DNA of 64,000 nt, taken from positions 66,277,598-66,341,597 of the forward strand of contig CM042148.1 in the NCBI GenBank assembly GCA_023376005.1, in the 5' to 3' direction. Every line of letters begins with the position of its first letter. The stretch's first letter is position 1. Source of the DNA: Doryteuthis pealeii. Taxonomy: Eukaryota; Mollusca; Cephalopoda; Myopsida; Loliginidae. Shown piece after piece: positions 37,342-48,473 of this stretch. The position numbers and the translations under genes are program-made. Under the pieces are notes generated by a model that saw nothing but the letters and a program-made list of their open reading frames with translations, had not been told where the DNA came from and searched no databases.

Positions 37342-37345
<4 letters not shown>
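37101..37345 (+). mobile_element. OK-type (tRNA-Lys-like) SINE, full length
   Basis: Complete head and body: gttagctcagtcggtagcgc (box A), gttcgataccggtcctcgcc (box B), agcacagggatctgtgcgg, gtaaggagctgatggtagg, gcgcaccacctcagg, ctagcgctagtgaaaaggga and ctggctgataccgac. It ends at a TA tract (37345-37380). Five other copies occur in the window. Confidence 0.85.
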
Positions 37346-37379
<34 letters not shown>

Positions 37380-37381
<2 letters not shown>

Positions 37382-38540
37382 TATTTATTCAATTTTGACT
37401 GTAAATTTGTCAAATATCATGCAGGAAACAAAGATACTATACTCTGATCTCAGGAAGAAGTCTCAACCTATACACTTACAATACCATCTGAGATGATGAG
37501 AACTGTGATAGTATAAGAAGATTCTTCTTATACAATCGCTGTTCTTATAATTTCTGATGATGTCATGCATATTATTATTTGGTGATATTATTTGTTTCTG
37601 CTCTTGTTTGAAATATGTTCTTCTGTCTTTGGCTCTTAAAGTGTCATAAAACTTCGTGACATTCCAGTTTTTGATATCGTTGTCGTTGTCGTTGTCGTCG
37701 ACTGCAGATTTAACGCAGAATGGAATCTTTTAAATCGCCTGTTTTTTTCCCTCGTGAGACACGCCATGTCGCCAGACGCGTTAAAAGAGTCAGTTTTGGG
37801 AAAAAAAACATATCTTTTTTTCTTCCTGTCACGTTCCTCGAGTTTGAAACTTCCCGAATACGACGAATATTTCCCATCATTTTTAACATAACAAGACAAG
37901 ACGAGAAGTCAATATTTCCAATTAGAAACGGAAAGATCGAGTGACTACCGTTACCCAAAAAACACTTACCCCTTTTATTTTTCTTATATTACTACGGCGA
38001 ATAGATATTATCAGCGAAGTATTTTTGCACATATATGACGAGGACGTAAAGGCAGCCAAAAAGCGGCTGTCAAGCTCAATATCAAGCCACATTCAATTTA
38101 GTCTGTTCACAATTCTCGTGCTATTTTCATCATTTTAGTTGTTATATTAACAACGTTTCGGTTGTTGTACTCTCCGGTGTTCCTCATATATCTTTTCATC
38201 GTAGTCAGTAACTGTTGTGTTACACCGGTTCTCACTGAGACACCGAGTGAAAAGGTGTACTGTTACCGTTTAGCGGCAAACTAGCCGTTCTTGTACCTTA
38301 TTGTAAATACACTTGTCTCATTTTACCCTACCTCGACTTGACTTCTTTTTTACTGTTGAACTAACATCACAACAGTAACTATCAAGAAATTTCTAATTGC
38401 TCTATGTATTCAGCCCAGTATAGAAAGCGAAATTTTGATCTTATGCTGAGCACACAGATAATACAATCTGAACCCATTATTCAAGCCACACTCACCCCTT
38501 GTCGACAACGACAGAAGAATGCGCCTCTGGAGAGGGGTAA
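37380..38540. other. Unassigned DNA
   Basis: No convincing gene. Overlapping frames on both strands at about 37640-37960 are similar in length, lack recognisable domains and contain a (GTCGTT)-like run. The 38240-38400 part is unremarkable. Confidence 0.4.
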
Positions 38541-38905
38541 AATCCCCTATCTCCTTATCGCAAACCCCAAACCTATTTTATCCTATATGTGCTAGAAGGC
38601 GGTGGCAGAGGGTCTTAGTGTCCTGAGTATGACGTTAAACTGTATCTACTGGTGAAGTTTCAATTCTAGAACTCTTGAGAGTGTGGAGTACCCCTTTATC
38701 GCCATTACACCCAGGTCCACTCTGATCCGGAAAAGCAGTATATGTTAGGGTCCCATCTATAGGTTGAATAGATAAAAATGAGTCGTGAAAATGTGTTTAA
38801 AAATTGTGTTTAAAACAAATTGAATACCCACAAGAATGAATAAAACAAAACTTTTTCGGTATGAAATAACCCAATAAGGGTTGACACGCCGTATAATCCA
38901 ACCAT
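38540..38905 (+). repeat. Family A interspersed repeat, MITE-free copy
   Basis: Contains ggggtaaaatcccctat, tcctatatgtgctagaagg, gtgaagtttcaattctag, agggtcccatctatagg and the 3' module gtatgaaataaccc / gggttgacacgccg. Comparison with 4690-5515 shows that the MITE there is an insertion. Confidence 0.8.
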
Positions 38906-39037
38906 CTTCCCTAGCGTATCTTCATTGGAAAACATCTCATCGGACAGATTCCGTTTTAATATACTCCCAATATTTTCAATTGGTTTTAAATTTGGATTTT
39001 GTCCAGGCATGGATGTTACATGCTGTTTTGGGCAAAT
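38900..39037 (-). pseudogene. Tc1-type transposase fragment
   Basis: Minus-strand frame: HVTSMPGQNPNLKPIENIGS, ILKRNLSDEMFSNEDTL. W-PG-SPDLNPIENLW-LK is the Tc1/mariner-superfamily C-terminal signature, in which the Asp of SPDLNPIE is normally Asp-Leu. Here it reads PNLKPIE, so a conserved Asp is lost. Only about 46 residues remain, abutting the family A tail. Confidence 0.75.
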
Positions 39038-39104
39038 CCTGGGAGCAGCACCAAAAAAAACAGCAGCTAAACGACCACTATACAAACCACTATCACACAA
39101 ACCA

Positions 39105-39295
39105 TCCAAGTAAAATGCACAAGACATGCTGGGCCCAGCAAGAACTCATACGAGATGTTCCCCTACGGATACCTACACATAGACACACTTAGTGCTGATC
39201 ACCAAAATGTATATACAACAGCTAATACGGATACTGGATGTCATCCTGAGAACTTGCCTGGAGCGATCGCCTATAGGGACGGGTGTTGTGTGTGT
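39105..39295 (+). pseudogene. Non-LTR retrotransposon C-terminal fragment
   Basis: Combining frames gives CW..QELIRDV.L..PTH, then TYIQQLIRDTGC and PENLPGAIADRDG. This is the same ending as 9907-10110, with several frameshifts. A nearby aaaccatccaagtaa phrase also occurs at 50389 in a similar context. Confidence 0.65.
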
Positions 39296-39304
39296 ATATG
39301 TGTG

Positions 39305-39307
<3 letters not shown>

Positions 39308-39375
<68 letters not shown>

Positions 39376-39400
39376 GAGAGAAAGAGAAAGAGAGAGAGAT
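39308..39400. repeat. (TA)n(GA)n microsatellite
   Basis: A TA tract followed by a GA tract. Confidence 0.95.
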
Positions 39401-39592
39401 AATGAAGGTTATTTGTGTTGAACATGTCAAACACTCTGCACTGTCAAACATTTCCTCATAGAATGTGGAGCTTTCGCCTTTATCAGAAAGAAACTTTTCG
39501 ACGCAAATGATATGAAAGGTCTATTTGAAAATGTTAACATGGATGCCATTATTTCATTCTTGACAGAAATAAAAATATCCTGAAAACTATGA

Positions 39593-39596
<4 letters not shown>

Positions 39597-39650
<54 letters not shown>
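39597..39650. repeat. (TA)n tract
   Basis: Pure TA repeat. Confidence 0.95.
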
Positions 39651-39655
<5 letters not shown>

Positions 39656-39778
39656 CACCCTCGCAACTATCGATAAAATATACCTGTAAAGGAACCTTGT
39701 GAACCAATTTTGTCTCTCACTTTGACAAAATAGTTACCTACAAACTGTTCCTTTAAAAATCATTAACAAATATAAGTT

Positions 39779-40010
39779 TTGGCATTGAATAACCCATAGG
39801 GTTGATGTGTCATTAAACAAACAAACAAAAATACACCTATAAAGGAAACTTGACTAACAATTTTCGTCTCACACTCTAGCAATTGATTCAGAAACAAAAA
39901 TATTTACATACAAACAGTTCCGTTACAAATCAGTAAAAAAAGAAAAACAAGTTTTAGCATTGAATAAACTACAGGATTGATATGCCATTAAACAAACAAA
40001 CAAACGATTT
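39779..40010 (+). repeat. Two tandem SINE 3' modules
   Basis: The modules ggcattgaataaccc...ggttgatgtgtcatt (39779) and agcattgaataaacta...ttgatatgccatt (39956), each with an (AAAC)n tail, are separated by a repeat of the phrase cctataaaggaaacttg. It looks like a duplicated SINE 3' end. Confidence 0.65.
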
Positions 40011-40023
40011 GATTATTTCTCTG

Positions 40024-40278
40024 AATGTTTGAGACGAGGCTTGAAGATTAGTATTATCTGTGTTATTCGGACTATTGTCTCCATCTTCATTGTTATTTGT
40101 ACAATGTTTCGGTCGATATGCCCTCCGGCCTTCTTCGGGTATTTCTCGGACTCGGGAACCTTCTCCGACAAGTCCGACAAGAAATACCTGAAGAAGGCCG
40201 GAGGGCATATCGGTTGAAACGTTGTACAAATAACAATGAAGATGGAGACAATAGTCCGAATAACACAGATAATACTAA
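40024..40278. repeat. Family D foldback repeat, copy 3 (both arms)
   Basis: The best foldback: left arm 40040-40140 and right arm 40185-40277 are near-perfect inverted repeats around a shortened ctcgggaaccttctc core. Each arm carries the CTGAAGAAGGCC...GAAAC motif. (GAT)n follows at 40284-40321. Confidence 0.85.
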
Positions 40279-40282
40279 ACGA

Positions 40283-40323
<41 letters not shown>

Positions 40324-40379
40324 ACTGGAGTTTTTTTCTTTTTTGAAATATAAAACAGAATCTAATCATTCGCCGAATT

Positions 40380-40980
40380 CTCTAAATGTTTAAGGTCGAT
40401 TATTTATAAGGTATTTATTTTTGGAACTGTATGGAAGCCGAACATAATCTTCGAAAAATAATCTGTCACTGTTCTGTCGCCGTACCATGGGACACAGAAA
40501 ACTGTGTTATAAGAGAGGTCTTGAAATGGGCCCCAAAATAGTCGCGCCCAAATCATAAGTATAGGTAGGTCTTGTGAACCAAAAAGAAAGACTAAAATAG
40601 CAAAAGTGCGTATATCGCCCGAGGCTAAGTTTAAGCAGAGGCGATGCCCGTTGTGGTCCGAGTTTATAATAGAACATCTTTCTATATAAATGATGTTGAT
40701 GGCGACTTGGCTAAAGGTCAGAAGTCATGGAATAAATTCCGACTGGCATTTTGGACCGTGTTTCACAACACAAAATTCTCCAAGCTTAGGGTCCGCCTCT
40801 GTGCGTGAAAGGTTAGCGACAATGAAATGTCAAACGAAAGGTTAATATCCTCATTTGATGGCGAGTCAACTCGAGAAAAGTTATTTCATAACGTTTGTGC
40901 TCATCCGGACAAATCTTGTCAGGTAGATAGAACATAAGTTGGGTGTTTTCTTTTTATCATCTGCAAATAGCCACAAATGA
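40380..40980. other. Unassigned single-copy-looking DNA
   Basis: Less repetitive than its surroundings, with no open frame of note and no recognisable repeat. Confidence 0.4.
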
Positions 40981-41009
40981 AAGGAATCTTTCTTGCAATG
41001 ATATTCAGC

Positions 41010-41088
41010 AGAATTGATCATATCTGTTTGCACTTATTTAAAGGCTTCATGTTATGTACGTATGGATGCATCTATGTATGTATGTATG

Positions 41089-41123
<35 letters not shown>

Positions 41124-41433
41124 TCAAATGTTCATATATCTATTTATCTCAAATATATCGTCTTTTTATCAAAATTGATAATATTTGTTTGCACTTATTT
41201 AAAGGTTTCATATGATGTACCTATGGATGCATCTATGTATGTATGTATCTATCTGTCTATCTTTCTATCTATCTATCTATCTATCTATTCAAATGTTCAT
41301 CTATCTATCTATCTATTTATTTCAAATCTATCGTCTCTTTATCAAAATTGATCATATTTGTTTGTACTTATTTAAAGGCTTCATGTTATGTACGTATGGA
41401 TGATCTATGTATGTATGTATGTATGTATGTATG

Positions 41434-41464
<31 letters not shown>

Positions 41465-41590
41465 TCAAATGTTTATCTATCTATCTATTTATCTCAAATC
41501 TATCGTATCTTTATCAAAATTGATAATATTTGTTTGCACTTATTTCATGTTATGTACGTATGGATGCATCTATGTATGTATGTAAGTATA

Positions 41591-41625
<35 letters not shown>

Positions 41626-43779
41626 TCAAATGTTCATCTATCTATCTATTTATCTATTTATCTCAAATCTATCGACTCTTTATCAAAATTGATCATATTT
41701 GTTTGCACTTATTTGAAGGGTTCATGTTATGTACCTATGGATGCATCTATGTATGTATGTATCTATCTGTCTATCTTTCTATCTATCTATCTATCTATCT
41801 ATTCAAATGTTCATCTATCTATCTATCTATTTATTTCAAATCTATCGTCTCTTTATCAAAATTGATCATATTTGTTTGTACTTATTTAAAGGCTTCATGT
41901 TATGTACGTATGGATGATCTATGTATGTATGTATCTATCTATCTATCTATCTATCTATTCAAATGTTTATCTATCTATCTAATCTAAAATATATCGTCTT
42001 TTTATCAAAATTGATAATATTTGTTTGCACTTATTTAAAGGTTTCATATGATGTACCTATGGATGCATCTATGTATGTATGTATCTATCTGTCTATCTTT
42101 CTATCTATCTATCTATCTATCTATCTATTCAAATGTTCATCTATCTATCTATCTATTTATCTCAAATCTATCGTATCTTTATCAAAATTGATCCTATTTG
42201 TTTACACTTATTTAAAGGTTTCATGTGATGTACGTATGGATGCATCTATGTATGTATATATCTATCTATCTATCTATCTATTTATCTATCTATTCAAATG
42301 TTCATCTATCGATCTATTTATCACAAATCTATCGTCTCTTTATCAAAATTGATAATATTTGTTTGCACTTATTTAAAGGTTTCATGTTATGTACGTATGG
42401 ATGCATCTATGTATGTATGTATGTATGTATGTATGTATCTATCTATCTATTCAAATGTTCATCTATCTATCTATTTATCTCAAATCTATCGTATCTTTAT
42501 CAAAATTGATCATATCTGTTTGCACTTATCTAAAGGCTTAGTGTTATGTACGTATGCATGCATCTATGTATGTATATAGGTATCTATATATCTATCTATC
42601 TATCTATTCAAATGTTCACTATCTATTTATCTATCTATCTATCTATTCAAATGTTAATCTATCTATCTATCTATTTATCTCAAATCTATCGCGTCTATAA
42701 AAATTGATCATATTTGTTTGCACTTATTTAAAGGCTTCATGTTATGTACGTATGGATGCATCTATGATGTATGTATATATGTATCTATCTATCTATCTAT
42801 CTATCTATTCAAATGTTCATCTATCTATCTATTTATCTCAAATCTATCGACTCTTTATCAAAATTGATCATATTTGTTTGCACTTATTTAAAGGTTTCAT
42901 GTGATGTACGTATGGATGCATCTATGTATGTATGTATGTATGTATGTATCTATCTGACTATCTATTTATCTATCTATTCAAATGTTCATATATCTATCTA
43001 TCGATCTATTTATCACAAATCTATCGTCTCTTTATCAAAATTGATAATATTTGTTTGCTCTTATTTAAAGGTTTCATGTTATGTACGTATGGATGCATCT
43101 ATGTATGTATGTATGTATGTATGTATGTATCTATCTATCTATCTATCTATCTATTCAAATGTTTATCTATCTATCTATTTATCTCAAATCTATCGTCTCT
43201 TTATCAAAATTGATAATATTTTTTGCACTTATATAAAGGCTTCATGTTATGTACGTATGGATGATCTATGTATGTATGTATGTATCTATCTATCTATCTA
43301 TTCAAATGTTCATCTATCTATCTATCTATCTATCTATTTTTCTCAAATCTATCGTCTCTATAAAAATTGATCATATTTGTTTGCACTTATTTAAAGGCTT
43401 CATGTTATGTACGTATGGATGATCTATGTATGTATGTTTGTATGTATGTATGTATGTATCTATCTATCTATCTATCTATCTATTCAAATGTTCATCTATC
43501 TATCTATTATCTCAAATCTATCGTCTCTTATCAAAATTGATCCTATTTGTTTGCACTTATTTAAAGGTTTCATGTTATGTACGTATGGATGATCTATGTA
43601 TGTATGTTTGTATGTATGTATGTATGTATGTATCTATCTATCTATCTATCAATCTATTCAAATGTTCATCTATCTATTTATCTCAAATCTATCGTATCTT
43701 TATCAAAATTGATCATATTTATTTGCACTTATTTGAAGGCTTCATGTTATGTATGTATGTATGTATGTATGTATGTATG

Positions 43780-43818
<39 letters not shown>

Positions 43819-44122
43819 TCAAATGTCCATATATCTATCTATCTCAAATCTATCGTCTCTCTATCAAAATTAATCATATTTTTAATTCCACCTGCACTTA
43901 TTTGAAGGTTTCATGTTATGTACGTACGGATGCATCTATATATGTATGTGTGTATGTATGTATGTATCTATCTATCTATCTATTTATCTATCTATCTATT
44001 CAAATGTTCATCTATCTATCTATTTATCTATCTACCTCAAATCTATCTTCTCCCTATCAAAATTAATCATATCTTAAATTTTACCTGCACTTTTTTGAAG
44101 GCTTCATCTTATGTATAATATA

Positions 44123-44170
<48 letters not shown>

Positions 44171-44703
44171 TGAGTAAAAGGAGAAGTGAACAAAAATAAT
44201 GACCCAAACAAGTCTAAGTAGGAGAGAAATATTTTGTCCTTCTGACGCGAAGAATATCCTCAGTCTGCAGGACGAAATATTTCTCTCCTAGTTGGACTTG
44301 TTTGAGTCATTATTTTTGTTCACTTTTCGATTTACCTCACCTCATACTGTCGGATTTTACTCAAACCCTCCTATCTTCATATATATATATATATTCGCAT
44401 GTTCATTTATCTCTCTATCCATCTCAAATCCATCGAAATTAATCTATCAAAATTAATCCTATTTTTTAATTCTACATGCACTTATTTGAAGGGTTCATGT
44501 TATGTACGTACGGATGTATCTATATATGTATGTATGTATTTATCAATCTATCTATCTATCTATCTATCTATCTATTCAAATGTTCATCTGTCTATCTATC
44601 AATCTCAAATCTACATTCTCTCTATCAAAATTGATCATATTGTTAATTTCACTTGCACTTATTTGTAGGCTTCATGTTATGTATGTATGGATGCATGCAT
44701 GTA

Positions 44704-44755
<52 letters not shown>

Positions 44756-45085
44756 TATGTTTGTCTGTCTATCTATTCAAATGTTCATCTATCTATCTAT
44801 TTATCTCAAATCTATCGTCTCTTTATCAAAATTAATCATATGTTTAATTTTACCTGCACTTATTTGAAGGCTTCATGTTATGTACGTACGGATGCATCTA
44901 TATATGTATGTATCTATCTATATATTCATCTATTTATCTATCGATCTATCAATCTATTAAAATGTTCATATATCTATCTCTCAATCTTAAATCTATCTTC
45001 TCTCTATCAAAATTGATCATATTTTTAATTTTACTTGCACTTATTTGAAGGCTCCATGTTATATATCTATGGATGCATCTATCTA
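41010..45085 (+). repeat. Minisatellite array on a (TATC)n backbone
   Basis: More than 20 units of about 150-200 bp. A unit is atcaaaattgatcatatttg, tttgcacttatttaaagg, cttcatgttatgtacgtatg, (TATG)n, (TATC)n, ttcaaatgttcatc, (TATC)n and ctcaaatctatcgtc. Length variation is mostly in the TATG/TATC runs. It is interrupted at about 44115-44395 by a foldback element and TA tracts, and ends at the 5S-like SINE at 45089. Tyr/Leu/Ser/Ile-rich frames inside are artefacts. Confidence 0.95.
44122..44395. mobile_element. TA-flanked foldback inserted in minisatellite
   Basis: TA tracts flank an inverted repeat of about 55 bp (44186-44240 and 44269-44323) around a short centre, tctgacgcgaagaatat. It interrupts the minisatellite, so it arrived or expanded after array formation. 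The design matches 36496-36906. Confidence 0.75.
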
Positions 45086-45088
45086 TAT

Positions 45089-45287
45089 TACGGTCAAGTC
45101 ATGCTGAAAGCACCGGCTCCGTTAAGCAGCGAATAGTCTGGTCAATACTTAATTGGGTGACTACTTAGGCAACAGTAGATACTTTAAGCAACGGGGAGTC
45201 TTTTGTTTATCAAAATGACTTGACCAGCATTAAATGACCCGAAATGGTTTCATATGCCGTTAAAACAAACAACCAAAAAACACTTAT
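45089..45287 (+). mobile_element. 5S-rRNA-derived SINE
   Basis: The head matches eukaryotic 5S rRNA in order: catgctgaaagcaccgg, gttaagcagcg, gtctggtcaatacttaattg, ggtgacta and a gcaacag...ctttaag end. These correspond to the 5S internal promoter region (AAGCAGCG.., CTGGTYAGTACTTGGATGGGTGACCG). About 40 bp later comes agcattaaatgacccg...catatgccgtta and an AAAC-rich tail, the module also found on tRNA-headed SINEs here. SINEs with 5S heads (SINE3 type) are known in other animals. Confidence 0.75.
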
Positions 45288-45289
45288 CT

Positions 45290-45471
45290 GTCTATCTATC
45301 TATCTATCTATCTATCTATAAAAATGATATTATTTGTTAATTGTACCTGAAGTTTGTAATTGGAAAGTTTCCTATTGTGTATGTATGACACACCCTAAGT
45401 CATCAAATCTCTCTCTCTCTCTCTCTTTCTTTCTCTCTCTCTCTCTCTCCTCTCTCTATATAATATAATAT

Positions 45472-45508
<37 letters not shown>

Positions 45509-45541
45509 GACTTCCATTGTATTAGTTAATATGAATAAACA

Positions 45542-45582
<41 letters not shown>

Positions 45583-46161
45583 TATATATAAAATGGACTC
45601 TCGGCGATTTTCGACGCATGAGTGTTCATCCAATGAACAACCAACACAATGATTTTATATGTGATGAAGGCTTGTGTTGGACCATCCACACTTCTTTGCA
45701 CAGTCGATAGGAAAAAATTGTGCATCAAGAATGCTACGAACCCAATCAACGACTGACCTCAGGAATTTGAATTCAGTTATCACTCTCCTAGACTGTTACC
45801 TACCCAAGATTAAAGAGCCAGCATATTATATATATCAGCATATACATATAAATATATAATATATATATATTCAGCATATACAACACACCACACAACACAC
45901 ACACATATATATATATAATAATATATATTATATATATATATATATATTTATATATAATCAACACATCTATCTATCTCAAATCAATTATCTATCAAACTTA
46001 ATCATATTTGTTAATTTTAATGAATTTTCGAAATTGCAGAGATTCGTTGCGTATGATTTCTGATTTAACACCATAACAAGCAAGCAACCCTTCCCCATAA
46101 TAAATGTTGATCTTCTCTTTACCAAATAGCATCATATCTCGTATATCTATCTATCTATGTT

Positions 46162-46201
<40 letters not shown>

Positions 46202-46335
46202 ATATATAATATATATATATTATCTTTCTCTCTCTCTCTATATATATATATATCTTCTCTCTCCTCTCTCTCTCTCAATAATATATATAATATATATATA
46301 ATTATATATATATAATATATATATATATATATTTC
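45290..46335. repeat. TATC, TC and TA microsatellites
   Basis: TATC at 45290-45320, TC at 45410-45456, TA-rich tracts at 45457-45595 and 45830-45950, TC at 46162-46195 and 46225-46275, and TA at 46280-46330. The piece at 45775-45832 (tctcctagactgttacc, attaaagagccag) is the far end of an OR-type SINE. Confidence 0.85.
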
Positions 46336-46530
46336 AGCACATCTATTTATCTATCTATGTATCTTATCTATCAAGATTGATCATATTTGTTAATTTATTT
46401 ATTTTTCGAAATTACAGAGATTCATTGCGTTTGGTTTCCGGTTTAATTTCCACACAGGCGATCACGTCACACCACAAGAAGCAAGCTACCCTTCCCCATA
46501 ATAAACGTTGATCGTCTCTTCACCAAATAG
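45960..46530 (+). repeat. Diverged duplicate related to minisatellite unit
   Basis: 45960-46140 and 46340-46530 share atctatctatctcaaat-like lead-ins, aatcatatttgttaatttt, cgaaattgcagagattcgtt, cccttccccataataaa and accaaatagcat. The lead-in equals part of the 41-45 kb unit, so these may be relatives from which the array was amplified. Confidence 0.7.
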
Positions 46531-47385
46531 CATTCAATCTTGATAATGTCTTTCAATTAATTCGCCAGGCGCCCAAGTTAAGTCATCTATCTCAGTTGTG
46601 TAATGTTAAGTCTCCACAGTCCCCCTAAAATCGCTCTACAGCTGAGAAAAAATTTTTGGTAACCCACAGATTGAGAAACCCTTGTTCCAAACGACCAAAG
46701 GAGAAGTAACGACAAAATTTATTGGCTTATTTTAATTTTATTTTATTTTATTTTATTTTTTTTTTTTTTTTTTTTTTTTGGTTCCGATATTTTATTTCTT
46801 TGAACTGAAAATCGAAATAAGCACGTAAGTCCTTTGACAGAGTTACTTCTCGATATGATTTTCAAAGAATATGGGAATTCTCCAGATGCATATCTACGGG
46901 AACCAACATGACAGCGAATCGAATTTTCCTACTGCCAAACCAATTTTGTACAATTGGTCTTCAGTCAGTAGAGCCCAACGGCAGCCATGTTGAATCTAGT
47001 CAAAGAAGTGGGTGTTCCGAGCAAGATCAGAGACTAGAAAAATTGAAATACCGCCTCCTCTGCTGGGATTTTTATTTTCAATTATGGAAGGTGTGATGCA
47101 GACGATTGCGCTTATGCCTGTTAATAATATATTTGGCTGGACTTCAATGAGAGCCGATGAAAATAGTCGATAGTCAACCTATATTAACGATTAAAACGAT
47201 TGCTATGAGTGTCAGGAACATTTATCATAAACGTCATATAGAAGGTTTGATTAAAACATACATAAGACTCAAATGTTCACTACTCGATGACACTTTGAAG
47301 ATTACAAAAAAAGAACAACAAAAAGTAAAAAAGAAGACAAAACAAAAGAAACATATATTCTTTCACAATTATAAAGGCTATATAT
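46530..47385. other. Unassigned DNA
   Basis: Contains an (ATTTT)n/poly-T run at 46733-46779. Frames at 46908-47096 and 47157-47387 show no domain. No gene is supported. Confidence 0.45.
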
Positions 47386-47621
47386 AATATATATAATATA
47401 TATATAGAGAGAGAGAGGAGAGGAGAGAGAGAGCGAGAGAGGAGAGAGAGAGAGAGAGAGAGAGGGTTCTTTACGGAACAAATGGACATGCTACTATTAA
47501 CACACTCGTCTACCCGGATTTTAATAGCATGTCAAACCCACAAAAACATTTCAACTTTTATAGTTCTTCTATAATGCTCCCTTTCTAATAATCTATCAAC
47601 AATTTCTTCAAATAAGAAATT

Positions 47622-47660
47622 TTCTCCTGACGATGACCTAAGGTCGAAACTAGTTGAGAA
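47622..47660 (+). ncRNA. Hammerhead-ribozyme-like motif
   Basis: Stem I TTCTC (47622-47626) and GAGAA (47656-47660), CTGACGA (47627-47633), one extra T, stem II GACC-TAA-GGTC, GAA, minimal stem III AC-TA-GT, and T at the cleavage position (47655). All pairs are Watson-Crick. The extra base before stem II is the only departure in the core. Decayed relatives lie at 531-550, 1086-1124 and about 3365-3401 on the minus strand. Confidence 0.5.
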
Positions 47661-47776
47661 TAAACAACATACAAGAAATATTCCTGATTGTCTTAATACT
47701 TTTTGTTCATACTATATATATATATAATATATAATATATATAATATATATATATATATAGTTGTAGAAAAGTTATT

Positions 47777-47822
47777 CTCTCTACCACGTTTCGGTGTTAA
47801 AAGTACACCTTGATCAGGAGAA
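47777..47822 (-). ncRNA. Hammerhead-like motif, core mutated
   Basis: Minus strand: stem I TTCTC/GAGAG (one G-U), core CTGATCA where CTGANGA is required, stem II GGTGT-loop-ACACC, GAA, stem III AC-GTG-GT, and A at the cleavage position. The G8 position is C, so activity would be unlikely. It lies beside a TA tract (47714-47759). Confidence 0.4.
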
Positions 47823-48113
47823 CTAAGAGAATTTACGTACCTAATTTATATATAACCTGCCTGGTTTTAGATTATTTTTATTCTCTGTCTCCTAAAAGTA
47901 AAATAAACTCTTTTCTCTAAAAATATTCCCTTTGAAGTTAGTGCTTAGTCCACCATAAGTTGACAGGCCAAAGTAATTTATGATATTATCTATCTGTGTG
48001 CTACCCCTATCCTCTTTTTTATATTCTTTTATTGATCATTTTATTTAATTCTTACTTGTTTGTACTCTTAAAATTCTAGTCTTTCTGATAAATCTATTGA
48101 GCCAGTTTTATGT

Positions 48114-48186
<73 letters not shown>

Positions 48187-48380
48187 TAAAAGAAAGGAAA
48201 TAATCCGACAATATGAGTTGAAAGGTGGAGGAAAACATTCACACAATGCTGTAAAGAAGAAAACAATTTATAATATAATCATAGCTGATACTGATCAATA
48301 TTCGATTTTACAAAATCATTCATCAGCTCATTCACTCTGTAGTTGTTTGGGTCGGAGAAACTTGTAGTAACTTGTTGATG

Positions 48381-48422
<42 letters not shown>

Positions 48423-48425
48423 TAT
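48114..48425. repeat. TA tracts around a decayed foldback unit
   Basis: TA at 48114-48184 and 48382-48424. Between them is a relative of 36496-36906, recognised by aatccgacaatatgag, cacacaatgctgt and tcatagctgatactg. On its minus strand a damaged AGCT / GATGAAT / GATTTT-GT-AAAATC / AGCT fold remains at 48283-48328. Confidence 0.7.
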
Positions 48426-48432
48426 CCATCAT

Positions 48433-48473
48433 CCACAGACACGTGTTTCGACGTTTACGTCTCATCATTGCGG
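48433..48473 (-). ncRNA. Hammerhead-ribozyme-like motif, best core spacing
   Basis: Minus strand: stem I CCGCA/TGTGG (one G-U pair), core ATGATGA, stem II GACGT-AA-ACGTC with no extra base, GAA, stem III AC-ACGT-GT and C at the cleavage position, giving the classical GTC site. The only core departure is A in place of the first C of CTGATGA. The short stem III is the type reported for retroelement-borne hammerheads. Confidence 0.5.

Noticed and set aside
38810..39127. A single 105-residue protein gene on the minus strand
   Set aside because: Only residues about 31-76 match a Tc1-type transposase. The rest is translated family A tail and flanking repeat.
40977..43905. Open frames up to 199 residues rich in Tyr, Leu, Ser and Ile
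   Set aside because: The TATC/TATG repeat lacks stops in most frames. The frames are by-products of the minisatellite.
44242..44275. Hammerhead-like core in the 44.2-kb foldback
   Set aside because: CTGAGGA is present on the minus strand, but stem II and the GAA box are not in order. Kept only as a foldback.
45089..45200. Functional 5S rRNA gene
   Set aside because: The 5S-like part lacks the first third and has internal deletions, and it is fused to a SINE tail.
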